Below are positions 8,653-17,561 of a stretch of DNA of 64,000 nt, one piece after another. Each line of letters starts with the position of its first letter. Within the stretch, counting starts at the first letter, position 1. The DNA is from Bradyrhizobium sp. 186. GTDB taxonomy: Bacteria > Pseudomonadota > Alphaproteobacteria > Rhizobiales > Xanthobacteraceae. The notes below the pieces were generated by a model. That model made no database searches. It was not told the DNA's origin and saw only the letters and a program-made list of their open reading frames with translations. A program made the translations under genes and the position numbers. The DNA lies in assembly GCF_023101685.1 (NCBI RefSeq), contig NZ_CP082164.1:1302001-1366000 (forward strand), written 5' to 3'.

Positions 8653-8856
8653 CTAGTGCCCAACGCTCACCTTCGTGCCGCAGCGGCTGGGTACGCAACC
8701 GTTTTTGAGGGCAATGGTTTCGGCGACTGCTTGTTTTTTGGTCGGAAAGTGCGTTGCCCCCAACCATAGGACTCCGACGATGCAGAGGGTCGTCAAAGCG
8801 GCGCCTCCCACGCTCACCGAACCTCCCAATAGCAACTGCCCCAACGCGCGCAACAT
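8653..8856 (-). CDS. small membrane protein interrupted exactly at its stop codon by IS630
   Basis: A 67-residue protein with a hydrophobic segment at residues about 14-36 (VGGAALTTLCIVGVLWLGA). A Cys-containing polar tail follows. Its TAG stop codon supplies the TA target of the IS630 insertion, so the protein is unchanged. Transcription into the next gene (6986-7174) is now separated by 1.5 kb. Function unknown. Confidence 0.45.
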   Translation of the reverse strand: MLRALGQLLLGGSVSVGGAALTTLCIVGVLWLGATHFPTKKQAVAETIALKNGCVPSRCGTKVSVGH

Positions 8857-8973
8857 GGTATCCGCTTAGCCGGAAATACTTAATGAATGCTGCGCGCGAT
8901 CAGCGGCGCACACAAAAGCCCGCCGCATCGCGAGGCATCCTATCAGATCAAGGTTCCGTGGAAGCGAGCGAGC

Positions 8974-9150
8974 CTATTGCGTGCTGAGCGACACGCCAAG
9001 AACAAATGCCTTAGCCGCCGTCGCGCCCGGCGTTCGCTTCAACTTCTTTGCGATCTTCGTGACACCAGTCTTTTGATTCGCAAGTAACTTCAGCGTCTTC
9101 AGGTCGTCTTTCGTCCACTCGCGACGAACAGTCTTCTTTTTCTTGGCCAA
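8974..9150 (-). CDS. 58-residue basic helix-turn-helix-like protein, TTG start
   Basis: Translation from TTG 9150 gives a Lys/Arg-rich N-terminus (MAKKKKTVRREWTKDDLKTL). A helical segment follows (LANQKTGVTKIAKKLKRTPG), then TAAKAFVLGVSLSTQ. The layout is that of small SANT/HTH-like proteins common in bradyrhizobia. The TTG start is supported by GAAGGAG eight bases upstream. No ATG or GTG exists in frame, which is why a simple ORF scan would miss it. Probable DNA-binding protein; targets unknown. Confidence 0.7.
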   Translation of the reverse strand: MAKKKKTVRREWTKDDLKTLKLLANQKTGVTKIAKKLKRTPGATAAKAFVLGVSLSTQ

Positions 9151-9310
9151 CTCGGCGCTCCTTCATTGATAGGAGCGCGGTCTAACACATGGCGCGCGGT
9201 AAGCAAATCCCTGGTGAATGGCGCTGTTTGACGAACCCTGTCGTTTTTGACAGGTGCGGGCCGTCCCGAGATGTGGGCACGATCGCGGCTAAAGGACGAG
9301 GGCCGCGGCT

Positions 9311-9541
9311 ATGCGACGTTACTACTTCCCGATTTTCCACAACGGAGAGACACAGGCGGACGATGTGGGGGAGCTATTTGGCTCTGCTGAACTAGCGGCC
9401 CAATACGGCGCCCGTGTTGCTCGGGATATCGCCAGCGATCCCGACTATGATCACGCTAGCGGCACGGTCGTAATTGTGGTTGAGGCCTCCGATGCTGAGA
9501 TCGCGCGGCACAGAGTCGGTAGTGTTACCACTGCTGTCTAG
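9311..9541 (+). CDS. DUF6894-family protein
   Basis: A 76-residue protein starting MRRYYFPIFHNGETQADDVG, the normal DUF6894 pattern. A central Ala-rich helix follows, then a beta segment GTVVIVVEASDAE. The length is typical. The TAG stop (9539-9541) lies within the 8-bp target site duplicated by the adjacent IS66, which therefore inserted at the very end of the gene without altering the protein. AGGACGAGGG precedes the start. Function unknown; the family is abundant in rhizobia. Confidence 0.75.
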   Translation: MRRYYFPIFHNGETQADDVGELFGSAELAAQYGARVARDIASDPDYDHASGTVVIVVEASDAEIARHRVGSVTTAV

Positions 9542-9631
9542 CAGGTACGCCCACGATGAAGGCCGCCTTGTTCTGAGAGGCGGATTGAGCACTCATAAGC
9601 ACGTGTTTAAGAGCGAGCTTAAGAGCGATTG

Positions 9632-9976
9632 ATGGGTCAGATTTCGGTGCTGACGGGGCCGGAACGCCGGCGGCGTTGGAGCGAGGATGAGCGGTGCCGG
9701 ATCGTTGCGGAGGCCTTTGCGCCGGGATCGTGTGTGGCGCAGGTTGCGCGGGATCACGATATTTCAACGGGGCTGATTTACACCTGGCGGCGTCGGCTTC
9801 GCCAGGACCTTGCTGACCAGGGCTTTGTGGAAGCGGCGATGGAAGCGGAGCCGATCAAGGAAGCGGCACCGTCCGGTGAAGTGATCGTGGTGGAATTGAC
9901 GGGGAGCGGACGGATCAGGATTTGCGGGTCGGCGCCGCCCTTGCTGGTGTCGGCGGTGTTGAAGGCGCTGCGATGA
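9632..9976 (+). CDS. tnpA: IS66 TnpA (Orf1) accessory protein
   Basis: A protein of about 114 residues with an N-terminal helix-turn-helix: RRRRWSEDERCRIVAEAF, then VAQVARDHDISTGLIYTWRR. This is the usual IS66 OrfA arrangement. It probably binds the IS ends. Its stop overlaps the tnpB start (ATGA), giving translational coupling. I start at ATG 9632; a TTG lies one codon earlier. Confidence 0.88.
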   Translation: MGQISVLTGPERRRRWSEDERCRIVAEAFAPGSCVAQVARDHDISTGLIYTWRRRLRQDLADQGFVEAAMEAEPIKEAAPSGEVIVVELTGSGRIRICGSAPPLLVSAVLKALR

Positions 9977-10320
9977 TTCCGATCCCCTCTGGCGTGCGGG
10001 TATGGCTGGCGACGGGCCATACCGATATGCGGCGCGGCTTTCCGAGCCTGGCTTTGCAGGTGCAGGAGGTCTTGAAGCATGACCCACTGGGGGGTCATTT
10101 GTTTTGCTTCAGGGGGCGCCGTTCAGATCTGATAAAAATCATCTGGCACGATTCTCAGGGAGCGTGCCTGTTTACAAAAAGACTCGAAAGAGGAAGATTC
10201 ATCTGGCCTTCGGCTGCCGGTGAAGCCGTGACGATCTCTCCGGCGCAGCTTTCTTACCTGCTATCTGGGATCGACTGGCGGAATCCTCAAGAAACTTTGC
10301 GTCCAACGCGAGTTGGATAG
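9973..10320 (+). CDS. tnpB: IS66 TnpB (Orf2) accessory protein
   Basis: A 115-residue protein with the IS66 Orf2 signature: PSGVRVWLATGHTDMRRGF near the N-terminus and LFCFRGRRSDLIKIIWHD in the middle. It is translationally coupled to tnpA by overlapping stop and start. The biochemical role is unsettled, but the gene is needed for IS66 transposition in studied members. Confidence 0.92.
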   Translation: MIPIPSGVRVWLATGHTDMRRGFPSLALQVQEVLKHDPLGGHLFCFRGRRSDLIKIIWHDSQGACLFTKRLERGRFIWPSAAGEAVTISPAQLSYLLSGIDWRNPQETLRPTRVG

Positions 10321-10364
10321 CATTCTGCGATTGAACCTACCGGGAAATCTGATTCACTGGCTTC

Positions 10365-12101
10365 ATGAGTTTGAAGCCGGATGACCTTCCTTCGGATCTC
10401 GCCAGCGCCCAGGCGGCGCTGTTGATCGAACGTGAGGCGTTGCGGGCTGAACGCGACGCGCGGCTGAGGGTCGAGGTCGAACGCGATGCGGCCGCGGCGA
10501 AGGTCAGCCGGATACAGGCCGAAGCCATCAATTGGCAAGCCGAAGCGGCCAACGCGCGGGCGAAGCTGTCGGACAATGAGGCGCTGATCGCGCATCTCGA
10601 GCTGCGGATCGAGAAGCTCAAACGCGAACTGTACGGGCCGCGTTCCGAGCGCACGGCGCGGCTGATCGAGCAGTTGGAATTGGAACTTGAAGAACTCGTC
10701 ACCACGGCGAGCGAGGATGAGCTCGCCGCGCAGGCCGCGGCGGCAAAGGCGCAGAGCGTACGCGCCTTCACGCGCAAGCGGCCGGTGCGCAAGCCATGGC
10801 CGGATGACATCGAACGCGAGCGCGTCGTCATTGAGGCTCCAACGAGCTGCGCCTGCTGCGGTGGATCGCGGCTGGCGAAGATCGGTGAGGATGTGACCAA
10901 GACGCTGGAGGAGATCCCGCGCTGCTTCAAGGTCATCGAGACGGTACGCGAGAAGTTCACCTGCCGCGATTGCGAGAAGATCAGCCAGCCGCCGGCGCCG
11001 TTCCATGCCACGCCGCGCGGCTTCATCGGCCCGCAATTGCTGGCGACGATCCTGTTCGACAAGTTCGGTATGCATATCCCGCTCAATCGCCAGAGTGCGC
11101 GCTTTAAGTGCGAGGGGATCGACTTGCCGTTGTCGACCCTGGCCGATCAGGTCGGTCACGGGACCTTCGCCGTGATGCCGCTCTTCCACCTGATCGAGCG
11201 CCATGTACTCGCGGCCGAGCGCCTGCATGGCGACGACACCACCATCCGCATCCTGGCCAAGAGCAAGTGCACAACCGGGCGGATCTGGACTTATGTGCGC
11301 GATGACCGGCCCTTCGCCGGGCCTGCGCCGCCGGCGGCGGTCTATTACGCCTCGAGCGACCGGCGAGGTGAGCACCCGCAGAAGCATCTGGCCGCCTTCG
11401 CCGGCATCCTGCAAGCGGATTGCTACAGCGGCTTCGAGCCGTTGTTCGATCCGCAAAAGAAAGCGATGCCGATCACACCGGCGTTTTGCCTGGCCCATGC
11501 GCGGCGGGGCTTCTTCGAGCTGGCCGACATCGAGAAAAACGCCCGGGAAGGCCAGAAGGGCAAACCCATCTCCCCGATCGCACTGGAGGCGGTCAGACGC
11601 CTCGATGCGTTGTTCGAGATCGAACGCGCCATCAATGGCCGCAGCGCCGACGAGCGGCGTGCCGTGCGCCAGGAGAGGAGCAAACCACTTCTCGACGACA
11701 TGCACGCCTGGTTGCTCCGCGAGCGCGAAACCCTCTCGCGCTCCTCCGAGGTCCTGAAGCCTATGAACTACATGCTCAGGCGCTGGGACGACTTCGCCCG
11801 CTTCCTCGACGATGGCAGGATCTGCTTGACCAACAATTGTGCTGAGCGCGCATTGAGGGGCATCGCATTGGGAAGGCGCAACTGGACCTTCGCCGGCAGC
11901 CAGCGCGGTGCCGACCGTGCCGCCATCATGCTGACGATGATCACGACCTGTCGCCTCAACGACGTCGATCCCAAGGCCTGGCTCGCCGACGTCCTCGCCC
12001 GTATCGCCGATCTTCCCGCGTCGCGTCTGCACGAACTGCTGCCCTGGGAATGGAAGCTCCTGCGCCAAGCCGACAAGCCCGCCGATCAGCAGGCCGCCTG
12101 A
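10365..12101 (+). CDS. tnpC: IS66 TnpC transposase
   Basis: A 578-residue transposase of normal length. Residues about 20-110 form an Ala/Glu/Arg-rich coiled coil (the leucine-zipper region of the family) that includes KLKRELYGPRSER. A zinc-binding section carries CACCGG and CRDCEK. The catalytic DDE core follows, with HGDDTTIR and LQADCYSGF for the acids and TNNCAERALRGIALGRRNW around the Glu. The open antisense frame across this gene is a composition artefact. The protein appears intact. Confidence 0.93.
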   Translation: MSLKPDDLPSDLASAQAALLIEREALRAERDARLRVEVERDAAAAKVSRIQAEAINWQAEAANARAKLSDNEALIAHLELRIEKLKRELYGPRSERTARLIEQLELELEELVTTASEDELAAQAAAAKAQSVRAFTRKRPVRKPWPDDIERERVVIEAPTSCACCGGSRLAKIGEDVTKTLEEIPRCFKVIETVREKFTCRDCEKISQPPAPFHATPRGFIGPQLLATILFDKFGMHIPLNRQSARFKCEGIDLPLSTLADQVGHGTFAVMPLFHLIERHVLAAERLHGDDTTIRILAKSKCTTGRIWTYVRDDRPFAGPAPPAAVYYASSDRRGEHPQKHLAAFAGILQADCYSGFEPLFDPQKKAMPITPAFCLAHARRGFFELADIEKNAREGQKGKPISPIALEAVRRLDALFEIERAINGRSADERRAVRQERSKPLLDDMHAWLLRERETLSRSSEVLKPMNYMLRRWDDFARFLDDGRICLTNNCAERALRGIALGRRNWTFAGSQRGADRAAIMLTMITTCRLNDVDPKAWLADVLARIADLPASRLHELLPWEWKLLRQADKPADQQAA

Positions 12102-12241
12102 CCTTCACGCAACGCCATCATAGAGCTCGCCGTGCCCGCGCGCATGTCTCAATCAGGCGGTCTTCGTCGTATGCGTACTCTAGCAGGAGGGCGTCGAGCT
12201 TTGTTGCTGCGGTGAGGGATGCCAAACCACCTTAGTTGCGT

Positions 12242-12784
12242 TCAAGGGTCTAGGTCTTGCGCGAACAGCTTTCCTTCAATGCGAATGCGCTCGACAATCA
12301 CACCTCTGCGCACGCAGATGAAAATTATGACCGCAAGGTCACGGGGCTCTACGTCCTTTGAATTTTTGGGACGGGCAATCTCAGGGGAATCCGATCGAAG
12401 CTTGGCATAGGTCGATTGCACAACCTTCTTTGTTTGTGGTCCGAGCGAGTTGTAGAGATTGTTGACCTCCTGTCCGCTCAGCTTCATGTCCAGCCTGTGC
12501 GCGAGGCCGTTGCGCAAGCTGCCTATAGTTCTCAGCGCTGATGCGAATTCTTGATCCAGACCTAAGATCAGAGCGAGCCGAACTGTGCCGGCAAAATCTG
12601 TCTCTGAGAATTTGAGGTGCTCAGGCTTGGGCGCCGCGGCCAGAACGAACTGTTGCAGCTAGTGCTCAATGTGAATGTGCGCACGAACAACCATCCCGAG
12701 GTCATCATCGCCTTGGAGAGCTAAAAAGAAGGTCTGATCCCTAACCTTAAGACCAGTGATCAAGCTGTGAGCAAGCGTCGGCAT
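12242..12784 (-). pseudogene. HEPN-domain protein with an internal amber codon
   Basis: An open frame from ATG 12784 runs to 12242 with one in-frame TAG at 12659-12661 (codon 42). The part after the stop contains TIGSLRNGLAHRLDM. That is the R-N-X3-H motif of HEPN RNases and related MltR/DUF4145 helical proteins. The N-terminus reads MPTLAHSLITGLKVRDQTFF. The gene begins 12 bases after the end of the upstream nuclease gene on the same strand, so the two form an operon. Family placement rests on one motif and helical content. Function if intact: possibly an RNase toxin or a structural partner in a defence module. Confidence 0.6.
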
Positions 12785-12796
12785 CTTGACCTTCTA

Positions 12797-14403
12797 CTAA
12801 ATCCGAAGACATTGGACTGAACGGCCGTCAGCTGCGTTTTTGCTGTTGGTCCGCTCCGAGCCCCATTGCTCGCAGACCCAAATCGCTAGGTCTTTCTGAC
12901 TAAGGTGCCGCACGCGATCGTACAAAGGATGATCCTTCATCCATTCTAAAAGCGTCTCGCGAGAGGTGTCCTTGTAGACAGAGTAGAAAAAATCCGCCAA
13001 ATCCGCTGCACTTTTCACCTGCTGGGTGACGTGCTGAACTACTCCGAAGAACGTCTCGGGGCTTCGGCGGTACACTGCCACTTCGTGGTCTGTCATTGGC
13101 CCCTCCACAGAGAAGTTCACTCCATTCAACGCGAAGATGCCATGCATTCGACCTTGATCGGGCATCGCACAGGCGCTTTGCACGGTGGCAACCACCTCGA
13201 TGTTATTGGGTCCCGGCACAAGATATTCGTTGCCAATGAGCCATCTCGGATACTTCCGCTTGCCGTAAACGAATTCTGGAGCTTGGCCATCGAAAGTTGA
13301 CGGTGGCCCGCTGTGAGCGTTTATGGACTGAATCAAAGCTTGCATCTCCGGGTGAGCTTCTCGTGCGAGCACATGATCGCGAAAGGTGATAGTGCCTCGT
13401 GGTTGAAATGTAGGGACTTTGAATCCGAGGGCGCTAATCATGGGCGCACCTTCAAGTGCGGTAAGGTTATAGTGGAATGGCTGGTTGGTTAGAAACAAAT
13501 AGGCCGAAGGAGCGGGCGCGCCCTTGATCTTGAGCGAACGTTCGGCCTGTTCCACTTCTGAGAGGACCTCAGAAAGAAGCGGGTCGTCTTGATCGACTAT
13601 AACGTCAGGAATGTTCAAATCGACGAAAACGACACGCGACCACGGCAAGTCCTTCTTCAGGGCTTGAGACAGTTTATTCTTTAACTTGATCTGATCTTTC
13701 AAAGTTTCGTTTGGCCGTAAAGTGGCCGATCTGGTTTTGACTTCGACCGAGAACCGACGACCCGTCAGGGGATACGTCGCGACAAACTCCGCGTGATGTC
13801 CGGCTTGAAGATCGTCCTCATACTCGATGATGAATCCGGCGTTCAGGAAGGCCGCAGCGGCATTGGTCTCTGCCACAGTTGCTAAAAAGCCATCAGCTCT
13901 GTGCAATCGCCCGACGAAGCGATCAAACAGCGGCTTGTCGTACTGCTCATAATGATGCTCGATCAGGTATATGTTGTAAGCCAACGAAAGGACGCTTCGA
14001 AAGCCGTTGTTGATTTTCCTAGAAGTCACCACTCCCGGCGGCGGATGGTCATGAGCGCCGCGCATCGCGGAGGCCCATTGTCCAATCAAGTGGCCGTCCG
14101 CTCCCTTGCGCATTTCCTCTGCGATCCACGATCGGCCCATGCGCTCAGCTAGGTAGTCAAGCAGGAAGTCGGTAAATGTTGACCATCGGCCGATCATGCG
14201 CGCCCGGCCGATAATAAGCGCAATGCCGTCCTTGACCTTGTAAAATTGTATCGGCTTGCCGAGCCCCTGTTGAGCTGACGATCGCGGATATCTGCCTCGC
14301 GCCGACGACGCAGGATTTCGTTTCGGTCGTCCGCTCCGTGTCGACCGTGACAATGCTTGAATTTCTTACCTGAGCCGCATGTGCACGGCGCGTTTTCTCT
14401 TCG
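12797..14403 (-). pseudogene. SEC-C zinc-motif protein with a PD-(D/E)XK-like nuclease region, frameshifted
   Basis: The main frame (from about 14290 down to 12797) encodes about 500 residues, beginning around QQGLGKPIQFYKVKDG. A candidate nuclease core lies at HHAEFVATYPLTGRRF then SVEVKTRSA, an E-X-K signature. Upstream in another frame is a clean SEC-C zinc motif, APCTCGSGKKFKHCHGRHG. It joins the main frame if one base is corrected near 14275. No start codon exists between the TGA at 14404-14406 and the SEC-C motif, so the 5' end is also damaged. SEC-C motifs often mark nucleic-acid-associated or defence proteins. It shares an operon with the downstream HEPN gene. Confidence 0.6.
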
Positions 14404-14560
14404 TCAATGCCCTACTTGAACGCTTTCTTCACGGTCATTGAAAGTCATCGTTTGCTCGCCAATTGGTAGCGAAGCTGTTGGCCAGCTTCGGCCACCGATA
14501 GGGGTCGGATTTTTGTTGCACCAGTCGCGCAACCAAACATTCATCGCGGCGAGGTCGACC

Positions 14561-15008
14561 CTAGCGCCGAACGACGACCACCGAGGGAGAGGCGAGCCAT
14601 ACAGCTGCAGCGGCCGATTCTTGCGCGCCGACCGATCGATTTGCGAGGTTGCGACGCTGTTCTTCTGCTGCGATGTCTGACTGAGTTTGCGTCGCCTCTT
14701 GATTAGCTTCGGCAACCGTCATTTTCCCGGCCTGCACTCGTTCAGCAATGACGGCTCGGGTCGCCTAATACTTGTCGAAAAAGGTCGGGATAGGTTGTGA
14801 AAGGCCTGATCGCCAGCGCGGCCGTGGCGTTGCACTTATTTTTCTCGACCATGTTTTTGGTGCCCTCAGGAAACTGCACCTTGCAGCTCTCAAAGCCCTG
14901 CTGCATGGCCGCGGCGGCGGCAGCCTGCTGCTGCTCGCGCTCTTGGCGCGCGGCAAGGCCGCAGCCGGCCAATAGAAGGCAGATCCCCACAACGATCAGG
15001 TGACGCAT
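14561..15008 (-). pseudogene. lipoprotein with a frameshift and an amber codon
   Basis: Starts MRHLIVVGICLLLAGCGLAA, a clear type II signal peptide with the lipobox LAGC. A Gln/Ala-rich helix and a Cys-containing section follow (ESCKVQFPEGTKN). After TTYPDLF the frame breaks: removing one T from the run of five (14778-14782) restores DKY. Then a TAG (14765-14767) stands where a Trp codon TGG would fit. Coding continues as ATRAVIAERVQAGKMTVAEA and QRRNLANRSV to 14561. Two lesions make this a real pseudogene. The intact protein would be anchored in the outer or inner membrane; function unknown. Confidence 0.7.
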
Positions 15009-15124
15009 TTCCCCCTCCATTACCCTTGGCGCTTTGATAGGCACAACCGTCGGGGGAGGGCAATCGGCATTTCTACTAATATCGCGCTCAAGCCGTCACG
15101 GACAACCGTAATGCACTATGAAGA

Positions 15125-15372
15125 TCATCCGATGCTCGAAGACCCGGCGTGCAGGGCCGTCCGGTCTCCGGTGATCTGCTCGACATAGTCGTCGATCGCG
15201 TCAATCAGCGGGCGCACGTAGCCGCCGGCCTGTGCTTAATGAGGTAACTGCGAAGGCGGTCGAGCTCCACTAGGTCCGCCTGCACCGCCTCTGACCGAGC
15301 TGCATCTCGGCGCTGCCGCTCGCGCTCCTCGTGCCAAGCTTTCGCGGCCGCTCTGTTCTCTGCCTTAGTCAT
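15125..15372 (-). pseudogene. small charged helical protein, frameshifted
   Basis: From ATG 15372 the frame gives MTKAENRAAAKAWHEERERQ and LDRLRSYLIKHRPAATCAR, then stops. One added base near 15219 restores LIDAIDDYVEQITGDRTALH and ends at 15125. The reconstructed protein is about 82 residues, strongly helical and Arg/Glu-rich. I recognise no named family. The upstream side abuts an IS5 fragment, so promoter and ribosome-binding site may have been lost. Confidence 0.5.
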
Positions 15373-15423
15373 GGCGAGAGGATAGGAGCGAGTCGGGCGG
15401 CGGGCCAGCCACTGGGGCTTGCG

Positions 15424-15592
15424 GGTACGGACCGAAGTTGTCCGGCAGATCGCGCCATGGCGCTCCAGATCGCAAGACCCAGAAGATGCCATTGAGAACA
15501 CGACGATCATTCACCCGCGGGACGCCGCGCGGCTTGTTCGGTAGCATCGGCTTGATTGCAGCCCACTCTTCACCGGTGAGTTCGTAGCGCAT
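15424..15592 (-). mobile_element. IS5-family transposase 5' fragment
   Basis: The frame from 15592 reads MRYELTGEEWAAIKPMLPNK, then NGIFWVLRSGAPWRDLPDNF. This is the N-terminal domain of IS5-type transposases. Similarity stops at about residue 56, where the sequence runs into unrelated DNA. The DDE core is absent. Confidence 0.8.
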
Positions 15593-15723
15593 GATTCGTC
15601 CCCCTCGATAGGGGCTTGAAGCATGGGAAGACGGTCCGGCTCAAGATGGCCGCCAGGGACGGCCGGTCGCTATGCAACCAAAAGCGGACCTATTATGCTC
15701 ACCTCGAGTTTTGTCGTTGATGA

Positions 15724-17382
15724 CCCAGGCCGTGTGAAAATCGCGCAACTTGGGGCGCCGCGGCGCATTTCGCGGCCGTCGTGCTTCTAATTCGGTGGAA
15801 TCGACCTCCGGTCATCTCCCTGGCAACCAGGAGCTCCGTGTAGGCGCTGATTTGGTCGCGCAGCGGCCGGCCTCACGCCTGCATCGCCTCCAGCAATCCA
15901 CCTACGCCCACGATCATCATCACGCGCTTCATGTTGTAGGCGAGCACGTTGAGCGCCATCTCGGTGGCCACCTTTGGTAGCTTTTTCGTGAGAAAGTGCG
16001 TTGCTCCCATCCAACACTTCATCGTGCCGAACGGATGCTCCGCTGTCTGACGGCGGACACCCATTGCATTGGGGTTGTGATCGAGCCGATCCTGAACTTT
16101 CTCCAGAACGGCCTCGTGCTCCCAGCGTGAGATGCGGCGCTCGGGGGCTGTCGTGCACTGAGCTTTGAGCGCGCAGGTTTTGCAGGTGCTCATCCAATAG
16201 CGGCGCAGTGTCTTTCCGTCCTCTACGTTCGTATAGTGATAGGTTAGCCGCTCGCCGGCGGGACAGCGATAAACATCGTCGGCGGCGACATAGACGAAGT
16301 CCTGTTTGCCGAAGCGGCCAGCAGCTTTGGCGCCCGAAGTCATCGGCTTCGGCAACGTCACCGTGATGTCGGCTTCCTCGCAGGCCCTGATCTCCTCTCC
16401 ATCGTAATAGCCGCGGTCTGCCACGACTTCTAGTGTCTCGACAGCCATCTCGTCGCGAGCCTGCCTAGCCATGTTGGCGAGTTGGTGGCGATCGGTGCCC
16501 ACGTTGGTCACCTCGTGAGCCACGATGAGATGATGCTGCGTATCAACTGCGATCTGCACGTTATAGCCAACGATCCCGGTGTCCTTGCCACTCGTCGCCA
16601 TCGAGCGCGCGTCAGGATCGGTCAGCGAGATCTGCTTGTCCTCGCTCTTCATCATCTCCGCATTGATCGCGTTGAGCCGGACGATCTCCTCCTTGAGCTT
16701 CTCGATCTTGCCCTTCAACCTCGCAACTTTCGTCTCTGGCACTGCATCGCCATGCCGATCGGCGGTCTCGAGCTGCGAGAGATACCGGGCGATGCTCTCG
16801 TCGATCCGCTCCAGCCGTCGCTTCATCTTCGCCTCGGTGAAGTTCTTGTCCCGCGCATTGACGGCCTTGAACTTCGACCCATCGATGGCGACGCTCGCTG
16901 CAACAAGCAGGTCAAGCTTGCGGCACAGCGCGACGAACTCGCGGCAGACCTCACGAATGGCCTTGCCATTATCCTTGCGGAAATCCGCGATGGTCTTGAA
17001 GTCCGGCGCCAACTGCCCGGTTAGCCAGATCATCTCGATATTGCGCTGGCATTCCCGTTCCAGGCGTCGGCTCGACGGCACGCGATTGAGGTAGCCATAG
17101 ATGTAGAGCTTGAGCATCATGCCGGGATGGTAGCCGGGTCGCCCCGTCTCGAGTGGCTGGACGCCAACGAACCCGAGCTTATCGAGATCGAGACCGTCGA
17201 CGAACACGTCGACCGCACGCACCGGGTTATCCTCGGTTACATAGTCGTCGAGCAATGCCGGAAACAGCGTGCTCTGCCCGCGATCCAACCTTCAACAAAG
17301 CGCTTCATCAGATGCCCCGCAAAGTCGCCGGGAATCTTATCGCGCGAATCATGGCAAATGGAGCATTTTCACACGGCCTGGG
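15724..17382 (-). mobile_element. IS1182-family element, copy 1
   Basis: Inverted repeats CCCAGGCCGTGTGAAAAT lie at 15724-15741 and, reversed, at 17365-17382. The transposase between them is on the minus strand. The repeats are identical over 18 bases, so the element is structurally complete. A related but truncated copy lies at 20643-22130. Confidence 0.85.
15873..17288 (-). CDS. IS1182-family transposase (N-terminus shifted by one base)
   Basis: The 471-residue frame covers the IS1182 transposase. It has the N-terminal DUF772 domain (DNPVRAVDVFVDGLDLDKLG; GYLNRVPSSRRLE), the DDE acids in VAIDGSKFKAVNARD and VVADRGYYDG, and a Cys-rich insert CKTCALKAQCTT. The late signature is RQTAEHPFGTMKCWMGATHF. 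It begins at TTG 17288. The expected start is ATG 17308 (MKRFVEG), as in the other copy, but it is out of frame by one missing base near 17288. Translation may still begin at the TTG. Activity is uncertain. Confidence 0.85.
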   Translation of the reverse strand: MDRGQSTLFPALLDDYVTEDNPVRAVDVFVDGLDLDKLGFVGVQPLETGRPGYHPGMMLKLYIYGYLNRVPSSRRLERECQRNIEMIWLTGQLAPDFKTIADFRKDNGKAIREVCREFVALCRKLDLLVAASVAIDGSKFKAVNARDKNFTEAKMKRRLERIDESIARYLSQLETADRHGDAVPETKVARLKGKIEKLKEEIVRLNAINAEMMKSEDKQISLTDPDARSMATSGKDTGIVGYNVQIAVDTQHHLIVAHEVTNVGTDRHQLANMARQARDEMAVETLEVVADRGYYDGEEIRACEEADITVTLPKPMTSGAKAAGRFGKQDFVYVAADDVYRCPAGERLTYHYTNVEDGKTLRRYWMSTCKTCALKAQCTTAPERRISRWEHEAVLEKVQDRLDHNPNAMGVRRQTAEHPFGTMKCWMGATHFLTKKLPKVATEMALNVLAYNMKRVMMIVGVGGLLEAMQA

Positions 17383-17561
17383 CCCTTAGCGGACATCCTG
17401 TGTGAGTGGCGTCGCCATGCTGGTGTTCTCGCTATCTGCACTAATTTCTTGTGCATCTGTTGGATAGCGCGTCAAACCTGCCTGCAGCCCAATCCCGCCC
17501 GCGACAGCTCGTCATCGCGGTTGTCACGAGCCGCTTACCCATTCGATGCCAGACCATTAGG

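Larger units (their letters stand above)
7189..8653 (-). mobile_element. IS630-family insertion sequence with passenger gene
   Basis: The ends are near-perfect inverted repeats: 7189-7208 against the reverse complement of 8634-8653 share TGGTTCATCACAGTGATTT. TA dinucleotides flank both ends (7187-7188 and 8654-8655), the expected IS630 target duplication. It contains the transposase on the minus strand and, in the opposite direction, a LexA-like winged-helix gene. The insertion hit the TA of a TAG stop codon of the gene at 8653-8856. Confidence 0.85.
9545..12178 (+). mobile_element. complete IS66-family element with 8-bp target duplication
   Basis: The ends are imperfect inverted repeats beginning GTACGC (left 9545, right 12178). 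The 8-bp direct repeat TCTAGCAG flanks the element at 9537-9544 and 12179-12186, as expected for IS66. It is 2,634 bases long and contains tnpA, tnpB and tnpC, all intact. Exact target duplications and open genes suggest a recent, possibly still active insertion. Confidence 0.92.

Noticed and set aside
10287..12068. A 593-codon open frame antisense to IS66 tnpC
   Set aside because: It mirrors a G+C-rich transposase gene with complete DDE motifs; its translation has no domain and no ribosome-binding site.
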